A stretch of 64,000 nt of DNA from an uncultured Prevotellaceae bacterium (GTDB lineage Bacteria; Bacteroidota; Bacteroidia; Bacteroidales; Bacteroidaceae). The stretch is taken from the NCBI GenBank assembly GCA_900318685.1, contig ONLL01000001.1, positions 152,047-216,046 on the forward strand, in the 5' to 3' direction. The position numbers and the translations under genes were made by a program. Of the stretch, positions 19,219-29,143 are shown piece after piece (position 1 is the first letter of the stretch; each line of letters begins with the position of its first letter). Under the pieces are notes generated by a model. The model saw only the letters and a list, made by a program, of their open reading frames with translations, was not told the origin of the DNA and made no database searches.

Positions 19219-20961
19219 TCAATACTTAAACAGCTCTACCTTCAGGAAGGCCGGCTCGGGACGTCCGAAGTTCAGGCCCTGACCTGAGTACCCCTCGTCG
19301 ACGGCATAGAGCAGGTCGTAGCGCAGCTGTATCTCGTCGCCGTTCAGCCAGCGGCGCTCCTGCCAGTCGCCCTTTGCATCGAAGTCGCCTTCGGTCACCT
19401 TCGCCAGTCCTACGATGCCCTCGCCGTCAGCCGGCAGGAATGTCACTCTGACGTTAGACCCGAGGAAGAGGTAGTCGCTGTCGTTCTGGATGGCGATGAC
19501 GTATCCAATGGCCTTAGGGTCGTAGGTGCCACCCGTCAGCTGCGGCGCACCGCCATTACGCATACCGCTGGAGACGAGCTCGCAGACGATGCGCTCCTGT
19601 CCCAGCATGATGGTGTCCTTCACCCTCATGGGCTCGCTGCCCTTCAGCCAGGCTGCTCCTATGCGTCCCTCCTCCTGTGCCTTGAGGATGAGCTGGGCGA
19701 TGCTGCCCGCCTTGTTGTAGAAGCTGCGGAACGAAGCGTTGGAATCGTCGTCGCAGTTGCGCTCGAACCCGAAAGGAGAGTATCCGATGGCTCCCATCGC
19801 TCCGATGGCATAGGCGGCGTTGGCTGCTCCGTTCTGCCCTGCCCTCGACTCCGGTATGAAGACGGGATTTCCTGAGCGAGAATAGAGCTTGAGGATTTCC
19901 GGGAAATCATTCAGGTAGATATCGGGCGAAAGGATGTCAATATGTGGGGCGGCAGCACGCCAGATGTCATGATTCTGAGCCTGCGGTCCACCTGAGGGAT
20001 AGTTGCCGGGACGGGTGTCCTCGGGCTGCACGATCCAGGCATTGACAAACGTGGGCAGGGCATACTCAGCCTTACCTGCGGCCGTGATGCGGTCCATGTA
20101 GGAAGCATAGTTCCAGGCCATGAAGATCTCAGCTGCGCGGTCGGAGGGGCCGAATACCTCCTCCCAGGTACCAGCCATCGGGCATCCCTTGGCCTCCCAT
20201 GCAGCACGTGTCTCGTCGAGCAGGGTCTCCTTATGAGCCGTGAGCCAGTCGATAAGTGCTTGTGGCACCTGACTCTTATAAGCCGCCTCAGCCAGCGGAC
20301 AGTAGTCACGCGGATGGCCGTGCAGGCCCACCTCGTTTTCCATCTGAATCATGATGACGGTCTGCTGGCGTGCATCGACCTCCTTCAGGTGGCGCATCAT
20401 AGCGGCGAAAGCCTTGCCGTCAGCCTCGCAGGTAGCGTCGCCCAGCGTGGTAAAGATGGGCAGCGGCTTGCCCTCGGGCGTCTGTGCCAGCGGGAAGCGT
20501 TGTGTGTCGCGCTTCACCCACGTCGGCGTATAGCTGGTGATACCGTTCTTCCACGATCCGAACCAGAGTAGCGCAAGCTTCAGGTTGTTCGCACGTGCAT
20601 CAGCCAGCAAGTTGTCGACAACGGTAAAGTCGAACTGTCCCTCCTGGGGCTCAGTCTGCTCCCACGAGACGACTGCCAGCACGGTATTCACGCCGCTCTC
20701 TCTCAACTTCTCCCAGTAGGGAGCCATATATTCGCGACTGGACGACGACGAGTTGCCCAGCTCACATCCCAAGGCAAGCCAAGGACGTCCCTCGACAATC
20801 AGTTGTGTGACGTTGCCGCGCTTCTCCAGATGCGGACCCTGTTCGTCGACTGTTTTTTCAGTTGCTTTGGGAGAGCATCCGCAAAGCATCACTACAATCC
20901 CCAGGAATGAAAGGACTACCGACTTTAACATACGGTCAAGAATGAATTGATTTGATTTCAT
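19219..20961 (-). CDS. GH35-like beta-galactosidase, DUF5597-type lipoprotein
   Basis: 580 residues. A lipoprotein signal (VVLSFLGIVVMLCGC) is followed by a TIM barrel with the GH35/clan A pattern: acid/base E210 in MIQMENEVG and a nucleophile candidate E371 in FIPESRAGQNGA. The C-terminal beta-domain matches DUF5597 proteins, which are usually fused to GH35-like barrels. The likely reaction is release of beta-galactose from galactan or arabinogalactan side chains of pectin. An alternative start (MLKSVVLSFLG) lies ten codons further in. The stop TGA overlaps a possible TTG start of the next gene. Confidence 0.82.
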   Translation of the reverse strand: MKSNQFILDRMLKSVVLSFLGIVVMLCGCSPKATEKTVDEQGPHLEKRGNVTQLIVEGRPWLALGCELGNSSSSSREYMAPYWEKLRESGVNTVLAVVSWEQTEPQEGQFDFTVVDNLLADARANNLKLALLWFGSWKNGITSYTPTWVKRDTQRFPLAQTPEGKPLPIFTTLGDATCEADGKAFAAMMRHLKEVDARQQTVIMIQMENEVGLHGHPRDYCPLAEAAYKSQVPQALIDWLTAHKETLLDETRAAWEAKGCPMAGTWEEVFGPSDRAAEIFMAWNYASYMDRITAAGKAEYALPTFVNAWIVQPEDTRPGNYPSGGPQAQNHDIWRAAAPHIDILSPDIYLNDFPEILKLYSRSGNPVFIPESRAGQNGAANAAYAIGAMGAIGYSPFGFERNCDDDSNASFRSFYNKAGSIAQLILKAQEEGRIGAAWLKGSEPMRVKDTIMLGQERIVCELVSSGMRNGGAPQLTGGTYDPKAIGYVIAIQNDSDYLFLGSNVRVTFLPADGEGIVGLAKVTEGDFDAKGDWQERRWLNGDEIQLRYDLLYAVDEGYSGQGLNFGRPEPAFLKVELFKY

Positions 20962-20992
20962 CGTTGATGTGTATTTTTAAAATATTGTTGTA

Positions 20993-22612
20993 TTATTTAA
21001 ACTTTCCGAAACGACAGGAAGAACGTCTCATAGGAGCATCGAGCGGTTGGAACGTTGTTGCCGGACCAAGATTGGGATTTCGCCATGAAGCCATCCGCCA
21101 CGCCTCCTTGCCCTCAGGGGTAACCTCCACCAGCTGTACTGGGGGATCCAGCTCATCGAAGTCGGAAATAGCAACATTATCCCATTCGCTGAACCAGTTG
21201 CTCACCACAGTATTACCATTTGGCAGTCGATAGGCTTTCTGGGGGATGGTCACCCCGAAGCGACTCAGGTCGCACTCCCATGTCGTCTGGCCCTGTCGGT
21301 TGAACTGTCGCACGCTCCGTCCTGTGGTGCATAGTATGTCGCCATTCTCCAACTCTGCCACACCCCACGGAGCGGGCACATCCCACTTGTTCAGCAGTCT
21401 GCCTTTGCTGTCATATTCCGATATGCCTCCGTCACCCATATGGGCAATGAGGAGTGTGCCCGCCTTCGTCAAACGTGCACATCGGAACTGGAAGTGCATC
21501 TTCTTTTGCGGGTCAACAGGCACATCGAACTCCCTGACAATCTTCATGTCGCTGAGCCTGCGCACTATGACCTTTGCAACAGGTATATCCTGCAGGATAT
21601 AGAGCACATATCTCGTACCGATAGGCTGCAGCGTGTGAATCTCAGTCCCCTCGGGAGCAGCAATACGCCACAGCTCCCTGCCGTCGGCATCGAGCTCTGC
21701 AGCCCCAAACTGGTCGGCTATCATGATGTGCCCGTCGTCCAACAAGATGGCATCGCTGATTTCGCCCTTGCCTGCAGGATTGTCATAGGTCCACATCACC
21801 CTGCCGTCTTCTAACTTGTAAATCTTACGGCTTTTAGCCTCGCCTGTGAAGAGGAAATCGTGACGTGATAACTGCTCGCCGGCAAGTGTCAGGCTGAGGT
21901 CCTTCACCTCATTCTCCGAAAGTGCTCCGTCATAGAGGCGTATGTCGCTGATGCTGGTTCCCGCCAGGAAGGCATCACCGCGGAAGGGTGCCCTGCCGAT
22001 CCAGTTGAATGTAGGAGCCTCCCTGGGGAACGTCCTAGACATGCGGAACATATCGTTGTTGAAAGCCTCGAGCCGTCCGTTGAGGAACAGCCGGCCCTCA
22101 GTACCCCGCTGGGTATAGACAACATGTTGCCACTCGCCTTTCTGTGACGGATTCCCAATCTCCAGCGTCGTCTCACGCGACCACCCTCCCACGGAGTTCT
22201 CCGCCCGCTGCACGTTCAGCTTATAGGCATGATATCGCCCCTCCGACTGTGTATTCTGCTCGAGCGTCGAGAATGCCCAAAGAAAATAACCGTTCCCCTC
22301 GAGCGACGCCTTGTCATCGACTCTATACCTTACGGCGACCGTAAAGTCGCGGAGTGTCTTCAGACGCTTTCCGACTTCTGCCCCCATATCGACATAGCCT
22401 CCATTATAGCCCAGGCTCACGAAGCTCGATCCCTGTTCCGACACGGCCTGTGCAGAGCCTTTCAGTCGTCCGTCGAAATGCGATGGCGATAGATCCCTGA
22501 CCACATTGTCGTTTACGTCAGCGAAGTCATAGTGGAGCAGCAGAGCCGTCTGAGCCGACAGCCCGACGACCATTGCAATGGTTATGATGAGGGTCAGGAG
22601 TCTCTTTTCCAT
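20993..22612 (-). CDS. LamG lectin-like domain plus PQQ-type beta-propeller secreted protein
   Basis: 539 residues with a signal peptide (MEKRLLTLIITIAMVVGLSAQ). Residues about 25-230 form a concanavalin A/LamG jelly-roll (LLLHYDFADVNDNVVRDLSP, WQHVVYTQRG, DIRLYDGALSENEV). Residues about 255-520 form a propeller with repeated G-x-x-x-W and L-x-D/N-G-x-x-x-x units (ILLDDGHIMIADQFGAAEL, RLPNGNTVVSNWFSEW). No catalytic residues can be assigned. Its place between a PL22-like lyase and a GH35-like gene suggests recognition or cleavage of a pectic fragment. It could be an uncharacterised lyase or hydrolase built on the propeller. Confidence 0.72.
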   Translation of the reverse strand: MEKRLLTLIITIAMVVGLSAQTALLLHYDFADVNDNVVRDLSPSHFDGRLKGSAQAVSEQGSSFVSLGYNGGYVDMGAEVGKRLKTLRDFTVAVRYRVDDKASLEGNGYFLWAFSTLEQNTQSEGRYHAYKLNVQRAENSVGGWSRETTLEIGNPSQKGEWQHVVYTQRGTEGRLFLNGRLEAFNNDMFRMSRTFPREAPTFNWIGRAPFRGDAFLAGTSISDIRLYDGALSENEVKDLSLTLAGEQLSRHDFLFTGEAKSRKIYKLEDGRVMWTYDNPAGKGEISDAILLDDGHIMIADQFGAAELDADGRELWRIAAPEGTEIHTLQPIGTRYVLYILQDIPVAKVIVRRLSDMKIVREFDVPVDPQKKMHFQFRCARLTKAGTLLIAHMGDGGISEYDSKGRLLNKWDVPAPWGVAELENGDILCTTGRSVRQFNRQGQTTWECDLSRFGVTIPQKAYRLPNGNTVVSNWFSEWDNVAISDFDELDPPVQLVEVTPEGKEAWRMASWRNPNLGPATTFQPLDAPMRRSSCRFGKFK

Positions 22613-22631
22613 AATCTCGAGGCTTACACAT

Positions 22632-23963
22632 CTATTTCTTATAGCGGTCGAGCAGATACTGCGGCATGCGCACGATGCAGATGTTCATCGAGCGTCCGTC
22701 CTCAGAGAGCATAGCCGACTGTATTTCAATCTCGGTACCATCGGGCTTGAAGGTAGGATGCACATGATCGCGTGCAGTAGTCTTATGACCGGCAGAGAGC
22801 AGGATGCGCTCACCAGTATGGCGGTCGATGACCCACAGCTCGCGGGCAAAGTCGTCGCCTGCCACCCAATGGCCGTCCTGCGAGCCAGCCACATGCCAGA
22901 AGTTATCGCCGGGCACCTGTCCCTCGAGTGTCAGCTCACGCGTGCGGAGGTTGACGACGGCGATACCCGTCGCATACTCCTTCGTGCCCGAGGGTCCCCA
23001 GTCGTTGGAGGTGGCGAAGGACTCCAGTCCGTCAATCTTCTTCTGCTCGCCTTTGTTGATGGGCCGATGTCCGATGATAGCCAGCACTACCTCGTCTTCG
23101 CTGATAACAGCTTCGTGGGTTACCCAGTCGTTCTCCGTCTCACGGTAGATGGGTCTGAGTTCTGTTCCGTCGGCATTGCATATCCATGCACGAGTCGGAG
23201 CCTTACCACCCGTCTCCCAGCAGAAGATCACCTCGCCGGGATGCCAGGGATTGCCCTGAATATGTCCCACCTTGAAGTGTACGGCCACCACGGGTTCAGA
23301 CTTTCCCGTCTTCAAGTCCATCTTGCCGATGCCGCCAGGACCGGCACCCATGTTGCGGGGTCCGAAGTTCGGGGCGATAGGCTCAGCGATGGGCATCTTG
23401 CGGGCATACTCCTTGTCCAAGCGGAAGTAGACCGACTGCTCGCTGCCGTCGAGGGCCATATCGCCTTCGCTGCACATCTCCTTGGGTATCACTCCGCAAA
23501 GGCGCTCGTAGGCATCCTTCTTCTTCAGCTTGCCAGCCTCAGAGTCGGCGAAGAGCTTCTCAAGGTTGATCTCGACGACCTCCATGCCAGCCCGCTCGCC
23601 GTTCTTGTCCTTGGCCTGCCGCATGATGTAGAGGTTCATCGAGTGGCGGGCTACGCAGAGCATGCCCGTGAAGCCACCCTCAGTCACCTGAACGATGTCG
23701 CCTGTCTCCTCATTGACAGCCATCGCCTCGCCTCTGACGCGGTTTGAGCGGAAAACCACCCATTTGCCGTCAGAGGTCCATTGATTGTGTGTCTGATAAA
23801 TCTTAGAGTCTCCCGTACCGCTCTTGCTGGTGAGGAATACCAATTCAACCCCAGTCTTAGGGTCTTTGATAACCTTCCTCTCAGAGGGGAAGCGGGTTCC
23901 GATTTGTGCCGTCAGCGCCAGAGTGAAAGCCGTAGCGGCAGCCATTGTAAGTAATCTTTTCAT
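22632..23963 (-). CDS. Oligogalacturonate lyase-like (PL22 family) beta-propeller protein
   Basis: 443 residues with a signal peptide. The propeller pattern (IYQTHNQWTSDGKWVVFRS, HFKVGHIQGNPWHPGEVIFCWE) and His-rich turns (WVTHEAVISEDEV, FWHVAGSQDGHWVAGDD, DHVHPTFKPDGTEI) resemble the metal-binding histidines of PL22 oligogalacturonate lyases. These convert unsaturated or saturated digalacturonate to monomers by beta-elimination with a Mn2+-type centre. Distant similarity to TolB-like propellers is an alternative, so the lyase call is likely rather than certain. It is the first gene after the HTCS gene, with 35 bp between them. Confidence 0.66.
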   Translation of the reverse strand: MKRLLTMAAATAFTLALTAQIGTRFPSERKVIKDPKTGVELVFLTSKSGTGDSKIYQTHNQWTSDGKWVVFRSNRVRGEAMAVNEETGDIVQVTEGGFTGMLCVARHSMNLYIMRQAKDKNGERAGMEVVEINLEKLFADSEAGKLKKKDAYERLCGVIPKEMCSEGDMALDGSEQSVYFRLDKEYARKMPIAEPIAPNFGPRNMGAGPGGIGKMDLKTGKSEPVVAVHFKVGHIQGNPWHPGEVIFCWETGGKAPTRAWICNADGTELRPIYRETENDWVTHEAVISEDEVVLAIIGHRPINKGEQKKIDGLESFATSNDWGPSGTKEYATGIAVVNLRTRELTLEGQVPGDNFWHVAGSQDGHWVAGDDFARELWVIDRHTGERILLSAGHKTTARDHVHPTFKPDGTEIEIQSAMLSEDGRSMNICIVRMPQYLLDRYKK

Positions 23964-23998
23964 TGTCTTGTTTGTTTTTAGTAGGGTTAGTTTTTATA

Positions 23999-26900
23999 TT
24001 ATTGTCTCTTCTTCTTCAGTACCTCTGATGGAGCTATGCCAAACTCTTTCTTGAATATATCGCGGAAATGAGCCATCTGGTTGAAGCCGGTCATCATGGC
24101 TGCCTCCGTGACATTATAGTCGCCGCTCTCCAGCAGCTGGTAGCAATGTCTGAGCCGATACTTGCGTATGTATTCTTTAGCGGTCATACCCGTCAGAGCC
24201 TTCACCTTGCGATAGAAGGTGCTGTGGCTCATGGCCATCTTGTCGGTCATGAAGGGCATATCGAGGTCTTCTGTCATGATATTCTCGCTGATGACCCGGT
24301 CGAGACGCTCCATGAACTCCTGATCCAGCCGGCTCAGACTAGGCAGGGGTTCGGCGGCAGGCTCTGAGGATTCCGTTGCAGGAGCGGATGTCGTCGAGGC
24401 AGTAGTTGCCGATGACCTTGATACGATGAGCTCGGCCAGGTGACGACGCGTGGACAACAGGTTCTGGATGCGGCTGCCAAGCAGCTTAGCCGTGAAGGGC
24501 TTTGTCAGGTAGGAGTCGGCACCGCTGTCGTAGCCCTCCTCCTTGTCCTCGTCGGTCACCTTCGCCGTGAGCAGTATCACGGGAATATGGCTGGTGCTGA
24601 TGTTGGCCTTCACCTTCTTGGTCATCTCGATGCCGTTCATGTGAGGCATCATGATGTCGCTGACGATGATGTCGGGTATGTGCTCGAGGGCCATCTGCAG
24701 TCCCTCTTGTCCGTTAGTGGCCTGAAGGATGCGGAAGTCTTCGCTGAAGGAGTCGGCTATGTACTGCCTGATATCTGCATTGTCCTCCACGATGAGCAGG
24801 AGGCCTTCGCGATCGTCGTTTCTCATCTCCTCGGCATCCTCCTTGTGAAGCGCCTGCGGATAGGTGTTGCTGATGCCGAGCGACAACGAGAAACAGCTGC
24901 CCTTGCCCTCCTGGCTGTCCACGCTCAGACGGGCTTCGTGGAGGTCGGCCAGCGACTTCACCAATGCCAGCCCGATACCCGTGCCCGATGCCTGGTGGCT
25001 GCCCTTAGCCTGATAATAGCGCTCGAAGATATGAGGCAAGGCCTTAGAGGCGATGCCGTAGCCTGTGTCGGAAACGCTGATGGTGAGTTGGTTCTCGTCG
25101 GCCTTTGCCACTACGGTGATGCTTCCCTCTTCCGTGTATTTGATGGCATTGGAGAGGAAATTATTGAGGATGGAGGTCACAATCTCAGAGTCAAAGTACA
25201 GCTTCGGCAGATTGTCGGGTATGTCATAGGAGAACATCACCTTCGGATTGCGATACAGCTCCTTGTAGTTCAGGCAGGTCTCACGCAACAAGGGGCCGAT
25301 ATCACCTCGAGCCACGGTCAGCCGACGGTTCTGGGTCTCGGTCTTGCGGAACTCCAGCACTTCATTAATCAGCCCCAGCAACTGCTGGGCGCTCTTCTGT
25401 ATCGTCTGTACGCGCCGCTGGTTTTGCGGAGTCAGCTGACTGTCGCCAGCAAGGTCGTCGAGTGGGCCCAGAATCAGCGTCAGCGGGGTACGCAGCTCAT
25501 GGGTGACGTTGGTGAAGAAGCGCAGTCGCTCTTCGTTCATCTCCTGCTTCTGCAGGCTCTCGTGCCGCTCCATCTCCAGCGAGTTACGGAGCGTGAGACG
25601 GCGTTTATACGACCGTGCCACATACCAGATCCACAATACTGCGGCCAGGATATAGAGCAGATAGGCCCACCACGTCTTCCAGAATGGCGGAGCGATGATG
25701 ATCTCGAGCTGCGTCTCCGAGGCTTCGTCCCAGTCCTGGCTCTTCAGCTTGCCTCTGAGGATGAAGGTATAGCGTCCGGGCCTCAGTCCGCGAAAAACGA
25801 CATCCTGGTCGTTGTTGATGTAGTACCACTTGCTGTCCATGCCCTTCATCATGTAGCTGTATTCACCCCACCCCAGCTGGGCGTAGTTGCGTAGTGTGAA
25901 GGTCAGCCGAAGCGTGTTCTGCCTGTAGGTGGTGCGCACGCGCCCCTTGTCGTCGGCATGCAGCATCGCTATCTGCGTGTCACTGCCAACAGGATTGTAT
26001 GCCTCGCAGCTGACGATCTGAACTGGCGACACTTGCGATTGCTCGCCCATGTCGAGAGGCTGAAACCGACACACGCCGCTGGCCGATCCAAAGCAAACAC
26101 TACCGTCGTCAGTAATGATGGCTGCCCCAACGGCAAAGCCACCCAGATAGCGGTCGTCATTATAATTATAGTTGTAGAAACGCGCGCGGTTCTTGTCCAG
26201 ACAGGCGATGCCCGAGAAGGTGCTCACCCATATCCGTCCCTGACGATCCTGCTGGAGTGCACGTATATGATTGTCTGCCAGCCCGTTGGATTTATCATAG
26301 ACCGTGACGCCTTTCAGTTTCAAAGGTTCTTTCACGCACACCAGTCCCTTGGCAGTACCTATCCACAGCTCGCCGTCACGTCCCAGAATGCTCTGGTTGA
26401 TCTTGTTGGAAGCCAAGCTATCACCCGTCAGGAGGCTCTTGTGGTCCATCGTCCGGAGATTGAAGATGTAGGCTCCCATGCCCACAGTACCCATATACAC
26501 CTCTTCATTGCTGAGCCAGATGAAGTCGGAGACGGGAGCGTTGTGGGTGATGCGACTGATGACATCCTCGAAAGTCACCTTGCCTTGATAGTAGGTGTAG
26601 ACACCAAACTCCGTTCCTATCCAGATGCGTCCTTGACTATCCTCAGCGAAGGAATGGACATCGTAGCCCTCATGTCCCAGATCAATTCGCTCAAAGGACT
26701 CTTGCCGGGGATGGAACAGGAGCACACCTTCATCATCCATGCCCAGCCACACATTTCCTGACCGGTCAGCCATCAGACATCTGGGAAAGACATGCTCACG
26801 ACGGCTCTGTCTCTGGATATTCCAGCGCTCCACCAGCTTCATGTCCTTCCAGCGCGACAGCTCATTCTGGCTCCCCATCCAGAAGCCGCCATCTCTGTCG

Positions 26901-27952
26901 TTGGCCAGCGCTGAGACCTGCTGCAGACGAACGTCATCGCTGAAGCCCATCACCTGGAACAGCGGTTTCTGGGCGCTGATGAAATCCACGCCGGTGCTGT
27001 AGTTGCCTATCCAGATATTGCCAAAGTCATCACGGGTTATGCTGCGCACATTGATGGATGAGGTCTGTATATCGGTATTCTCGTAGAGCAGCTCACCCTG
27101 GGCATCCAGATTGACCACGCGCACGCCGCCCATGTCGGTTGCCACCCAGAGGCGCCCGTCCTCCATCTCTTCGATGTCATACACATTATCATCATAGTCG
27201 CCATCGGTGCGTTCCACCTTCGTAAACGTGCCCTCAGCTACATTGAACGCGGCCATACCCTGATCGGTGCCTACCCATACGCGGCCTTTCGAGTCGCGCA
27301 GGATGCAGCGCACATTGTTGCCTGGCAGGCTCAGGTCGTTGTTGCTGTCATGAATGAACCTGCGGGTAGAGTTGTCCTTCAGATTGACGATGGTCATGCC
27401 CTGCTGGCTATGTCCCAGGTAGAAATGCCCCTGCCCGTCGTCCATGCCGCAGCGGTTGCCGTAGTAGTCCTTCAGCTGCAGGTTGCTCACCTCGCCAGAA
27501 TTGCAATCCAGATGCTGCACATGGCCATTGCCATACACCAGCCACACGCCTCCGTCGCTGGCCGGAGCCATGCCGTCAAGGCTATAGGCCAGCAGTCCGT
27601 CGTCGTCGGCCTTCTCTATCATCACGTCCTGCCTGCAATCATAGATAGCAAGTCCGCTCTCCGTGCCGATGAACATCTTGCCGCTGGCAGCATGATAGTA
27701 GAGAGAGGCTATGCGCTGGCCGCTGACGCTCTTGTTCGTCTGGAACACGCGGCACCATTTGCCCGAGATCCTGTTCAGCCCCGACTCCGTAGCCACCCAC
27801 ACATAGCCCTCGCCATCAGTACACACGCATAGCACGAAGTCGTTCGACAGGCCATCGGCTGAACTCACCCTGCGAACGTCTCCGATGCTTTGAGCTGAGG
27901 CAAAAACCACTCCCAGCAGCAAGAAGGCGATATGTAAAAGCAGACTGCGCAT
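23999..27952 (-). CDS. Hybrid two-component system sensor/regulator (HTCS)
   Basis: About 1317 residues from MRSLLLHIAFLLLGVVFASAQ; the ATG at 28009 would add 19 residues lacking signal features. Domains in order: periplasmic two-component-regulator propellers (many W-V/I-G-T repeats, about 25-660), a Y_Y_Y domain (about 670-740), one transmembrane helix (TWWAYLLYILAAVLWIWYVA), HisKA with His818 in THELRTP, HATPase (NNFLSNAIKYT, GTGIGLAL), a receiver with Asp1099 in IIVSDIMMPH, and a C-terminal AraC-type HTH. This class senses a glycan fragment in the periplasm and directly activates polysaccharide utilisation genes. Here it heads the pectin operon that it probably controls. Confidence 0.95.
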   Translation of the reverse strand: MRSLLLHIAFLLLGVVFASAQSIGDVRRVSSADGLSNDFVLCVCTDGEGYVWVATESGLNRISGKWCRVFQTNKSVSGQRIASLYYHAASGKMFIGTESGLAIYDCRQDVMIEKADDDGLLAYSLDGMAPASDGGVWLVYGNGHVQHLDCNSGEVSNLQLKDYYGNRCGMDDGQGHFYLGHSQQGMTIVNLKDNSTRRFIHDSNNDLSLPGNNVRCILRDSKGRVWVGTDQGMAAFNVAEGTFTKVERTDGDYDDNVYDIEEMEDGRLWVATDMGGVRVVNLDAQGELLYENTDIQTSSINVRSITRDDFGNIWIGNYSTGVDFISAQKPLFQVMGFSDDVRLQQVSALANDRDGGFWMGSQNELSRWKDMKLVERWNIQRQSRREHVFPRCLMADRSGNVWLGMDDEGVLLFHPRQESFERIDLGHEGYDVHSFAEDSQGRIWIGTEFGVYTYYQGKVTFEDVISRITHNAPVSDFIWLSNEEVYMGTVGMGAYIFNLRTMDHKSLLTGDSLASNKINQSILGRDGELWIGTAKGLVCVKEPLKLKGVTVYDKSNGLADNHIRALQQDRQGRIWVSTFSGIACLDKNRARFYNYNYNDDRYLGGFAVGAAIITDDGSVCFGSASGVCRFQPLDMGEQSQVSPVQIVSCEAYNPVGSDTQIAMLHADDKGRVRTTYRQNTLRLTFTLRNYAQLGWGEYSYMMKGMDSKWYYINNDQDVVFRGLRPGRYTFILRGKLKSQDWDEASETQLEIIIAPPFWKTWWAYLLYILAAVLWIWYVARSYKRRLTLRNSLEMERHESLQKQEMNEERLRFFTNVTHELRTPLTLILGPLDDLAGDSQLTPQNQRRVQTIQKSAQQLLGLINEVLEFRKTETQNRRLTVARGDIGPLLRETCLNYKELYRNPKVMFSYDIPDNLPKLYFDSEIVTSILNNFLSNAIKYTEEGSITVVAKADENQLTISVSDTGYGIASKALPHIFERYYQAKGSHQASGTGIGLALVKSLADLHEARLSVDSQEGKGSCFSLSLGISNTYPQALHKEDAEEMRNDDREGLLLIVEDNADIRQYIADSFSEDFRILQATNGQEGLQMALEHIPDIIVSDIMMPHMNGIEMTKKVKANISTSHIPVILLTAKVTDEDKEEGYDSGADSYLTKPFTAKLLGSRIQNLLSTRRHLAELIVSRSSATTASTTSAPATESSEPAAEPLPSLSRLDQEFMERLDRVISENIMTEDLDMPFMTDKMAMSHSTFYRKVKALTGMTAKEYIRKYRLRHCYQLLESGDYNVTEAAMMTGFNQMAHFRDIFKKEFGIAPSEVLKKKRQ

Positions 27953-27972
27953 TTTCTCCGTTTGTTTCGCTT

Positions 27973-27981
27973 GCAAAAATA
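27973..27981 (-). promoter_or_regulatory. Candidate -7 box for the HTCS gene
   Basis: TATTTTTGC on the minus strand, fitting TAnnTTTG, 20 bp upstream of the chosen ATG at 27952. It argues against the start at 28009. Confidence 0.5.
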
Positions 27982-28080
27982 CAAAAAAAATGTCAAACGG
28001 CAATCGCATCTACTTTCCTTTTTCTACACTTGACGAAAAATTGCATCCTATTTGACCGATGCGGGCACCTCCGGACAAAG

Positions 28081-28117
28081 AAAAAGGCATCGCTCCACGC
28101 CGGGGTGAAACGATGCC
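28081..28117 (-). terminator. Rho-independent terminator of the L13-S9-S2-EF-Ts operon
   Basis: On the minus strand GGCATCG pairs with CGATGCC around an inner CACCCCGG/CGTGG stem and is followed directly by TTTTTC. It is 24 bp past the tsf stop codon. Confidence 0.8.
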
Positions 28118-28141
28118 AACAGATATGTGTGGACTGAGATA

Positions 28142-29143
28142 TTACTCTGCCACGAGCGTGAAGCGGCGGAAAGCAACGATCTGCAGTTCCTTGTCCTGCT
28201 TCTTCAGCCAGTCAGCAACATTGGCCTTGTCGCCATCGCCAAACTGGAACTCCTGATCCACGAGGCAGCTCTCCTTCTTGAACTTCTGAACGCGGCCCTT
28301 GGCGATACCCTCGATCATGGGCATCTTCAGCTGAGCCTCGCCCTCGACCTTAGCCTCGGCGATGATCTTGCGAGCCTCGTCGGCCTGCTCCTTCGTGATC
28401 CAGCCCTTGGCGGTATTGCTCTCGATGTGGTCCTCGCTGTCAACATGGGCGGGGTTGATGCCAGCCTTGGTGAGCTTCATGTCGACGAACTTCTGCACCT
28501 GCTCGAGCTTCGACTTCTCGACGGCGGTCTTGTACTCCTCGTCCAGGATCTTCGGGTCGATGCTGTTGGCGTCGAGAGCGATGGGCTTCATGGCAGCCAC
28601 CTGCATGGCGAGCTTGTGGCCCACCTCGACGTTCTCCTTGTTGAGCTGCACCATCGTGCAGAGCATGTGCTTGCCCATGTGGTCGTACACCTCCACGTTG
28701 TCACCTTCCAGAGTCAGGTAGCCGTCGAGCTCCATCTTCTCACCGGTGATACCGCTGCGCTGGGTGACGATCTCCTGAGCCTTCTGGCCGTTGATTTCGA
28801 GCTCCTTCACCTCGTCGAGGGTCTTGCACTTGGCGGCAAGAGCAGCGTCGAGGATGCTCTGAGTCATGGCGATGAAGTCGGCACCATTAGCCACGAAGTC
28901 GGTCTCGCACTTTACTGCCACCATAGCAGCAAAGCCTTCCACCTTCTTCACGAGCACGCAGCCGTTAGAGGTCTCGCGATCGCTACGCTTGGCAGCGATG
29001 GCCAGTCCGCGCTCGCGGAGCAGTTCCTTGGCACGGTCGAAGTCTCCCTCAGCCTCGGTGAGTGCTTTCTTCACATCAGCCAGGCCGGCACCGGTCATGG
29101 TGCGGAGCTTCTTGATATCTTCCATATTTGGCTTGTAGTCCAT
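28142..29143 (-). CDS. tsf: Elongation factor Ts
   Basis: 333 residues from MDYKPNMEDIKKLRTMTGAG; starting at MEDIKK six codons later is also possible. It carries the EF-Ts signature (LRTMTGAGLADVKKAL, then KCETDFVANG), with the core dimerisation region following. It catalyses GDP release from EF-Tu during translation. It is the last gene of the L13-S9-S2-Ts operon, downstream of rpsB as in most bacteria, but with an unusually structured 152 bp spacer between them. Confidence 0.96.
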   Translation of the reverse strand: MDYKPNMEDIKKLRTMTGAGLADVKKALTEAEGDFDRAKELLRERGLAIAAKRSDRETSNGCVLVKKVEGFAAMVAVKCETDFVANGADFIAMTQSILDAALAAKCKTLDEVKELEINGQKAQEIVTQRSGITGEKMELDGYLTLEGDNVEVYDHMGKHMLCTMVQLNKENVEVGHKLAMQVAAMKPIALDANSIDPKILDEEYKTAVEKSKLEQVQKFVDMKLTKAGINPAHVDSEDHIESNTAKGWITKEQADEARKIIAEAKVEGEAQLKMPMIEGIAKGRVQKFKKESCLVDQEFQFGDGDKANVADWLKKQDKELQIVAFRRFTLVAE

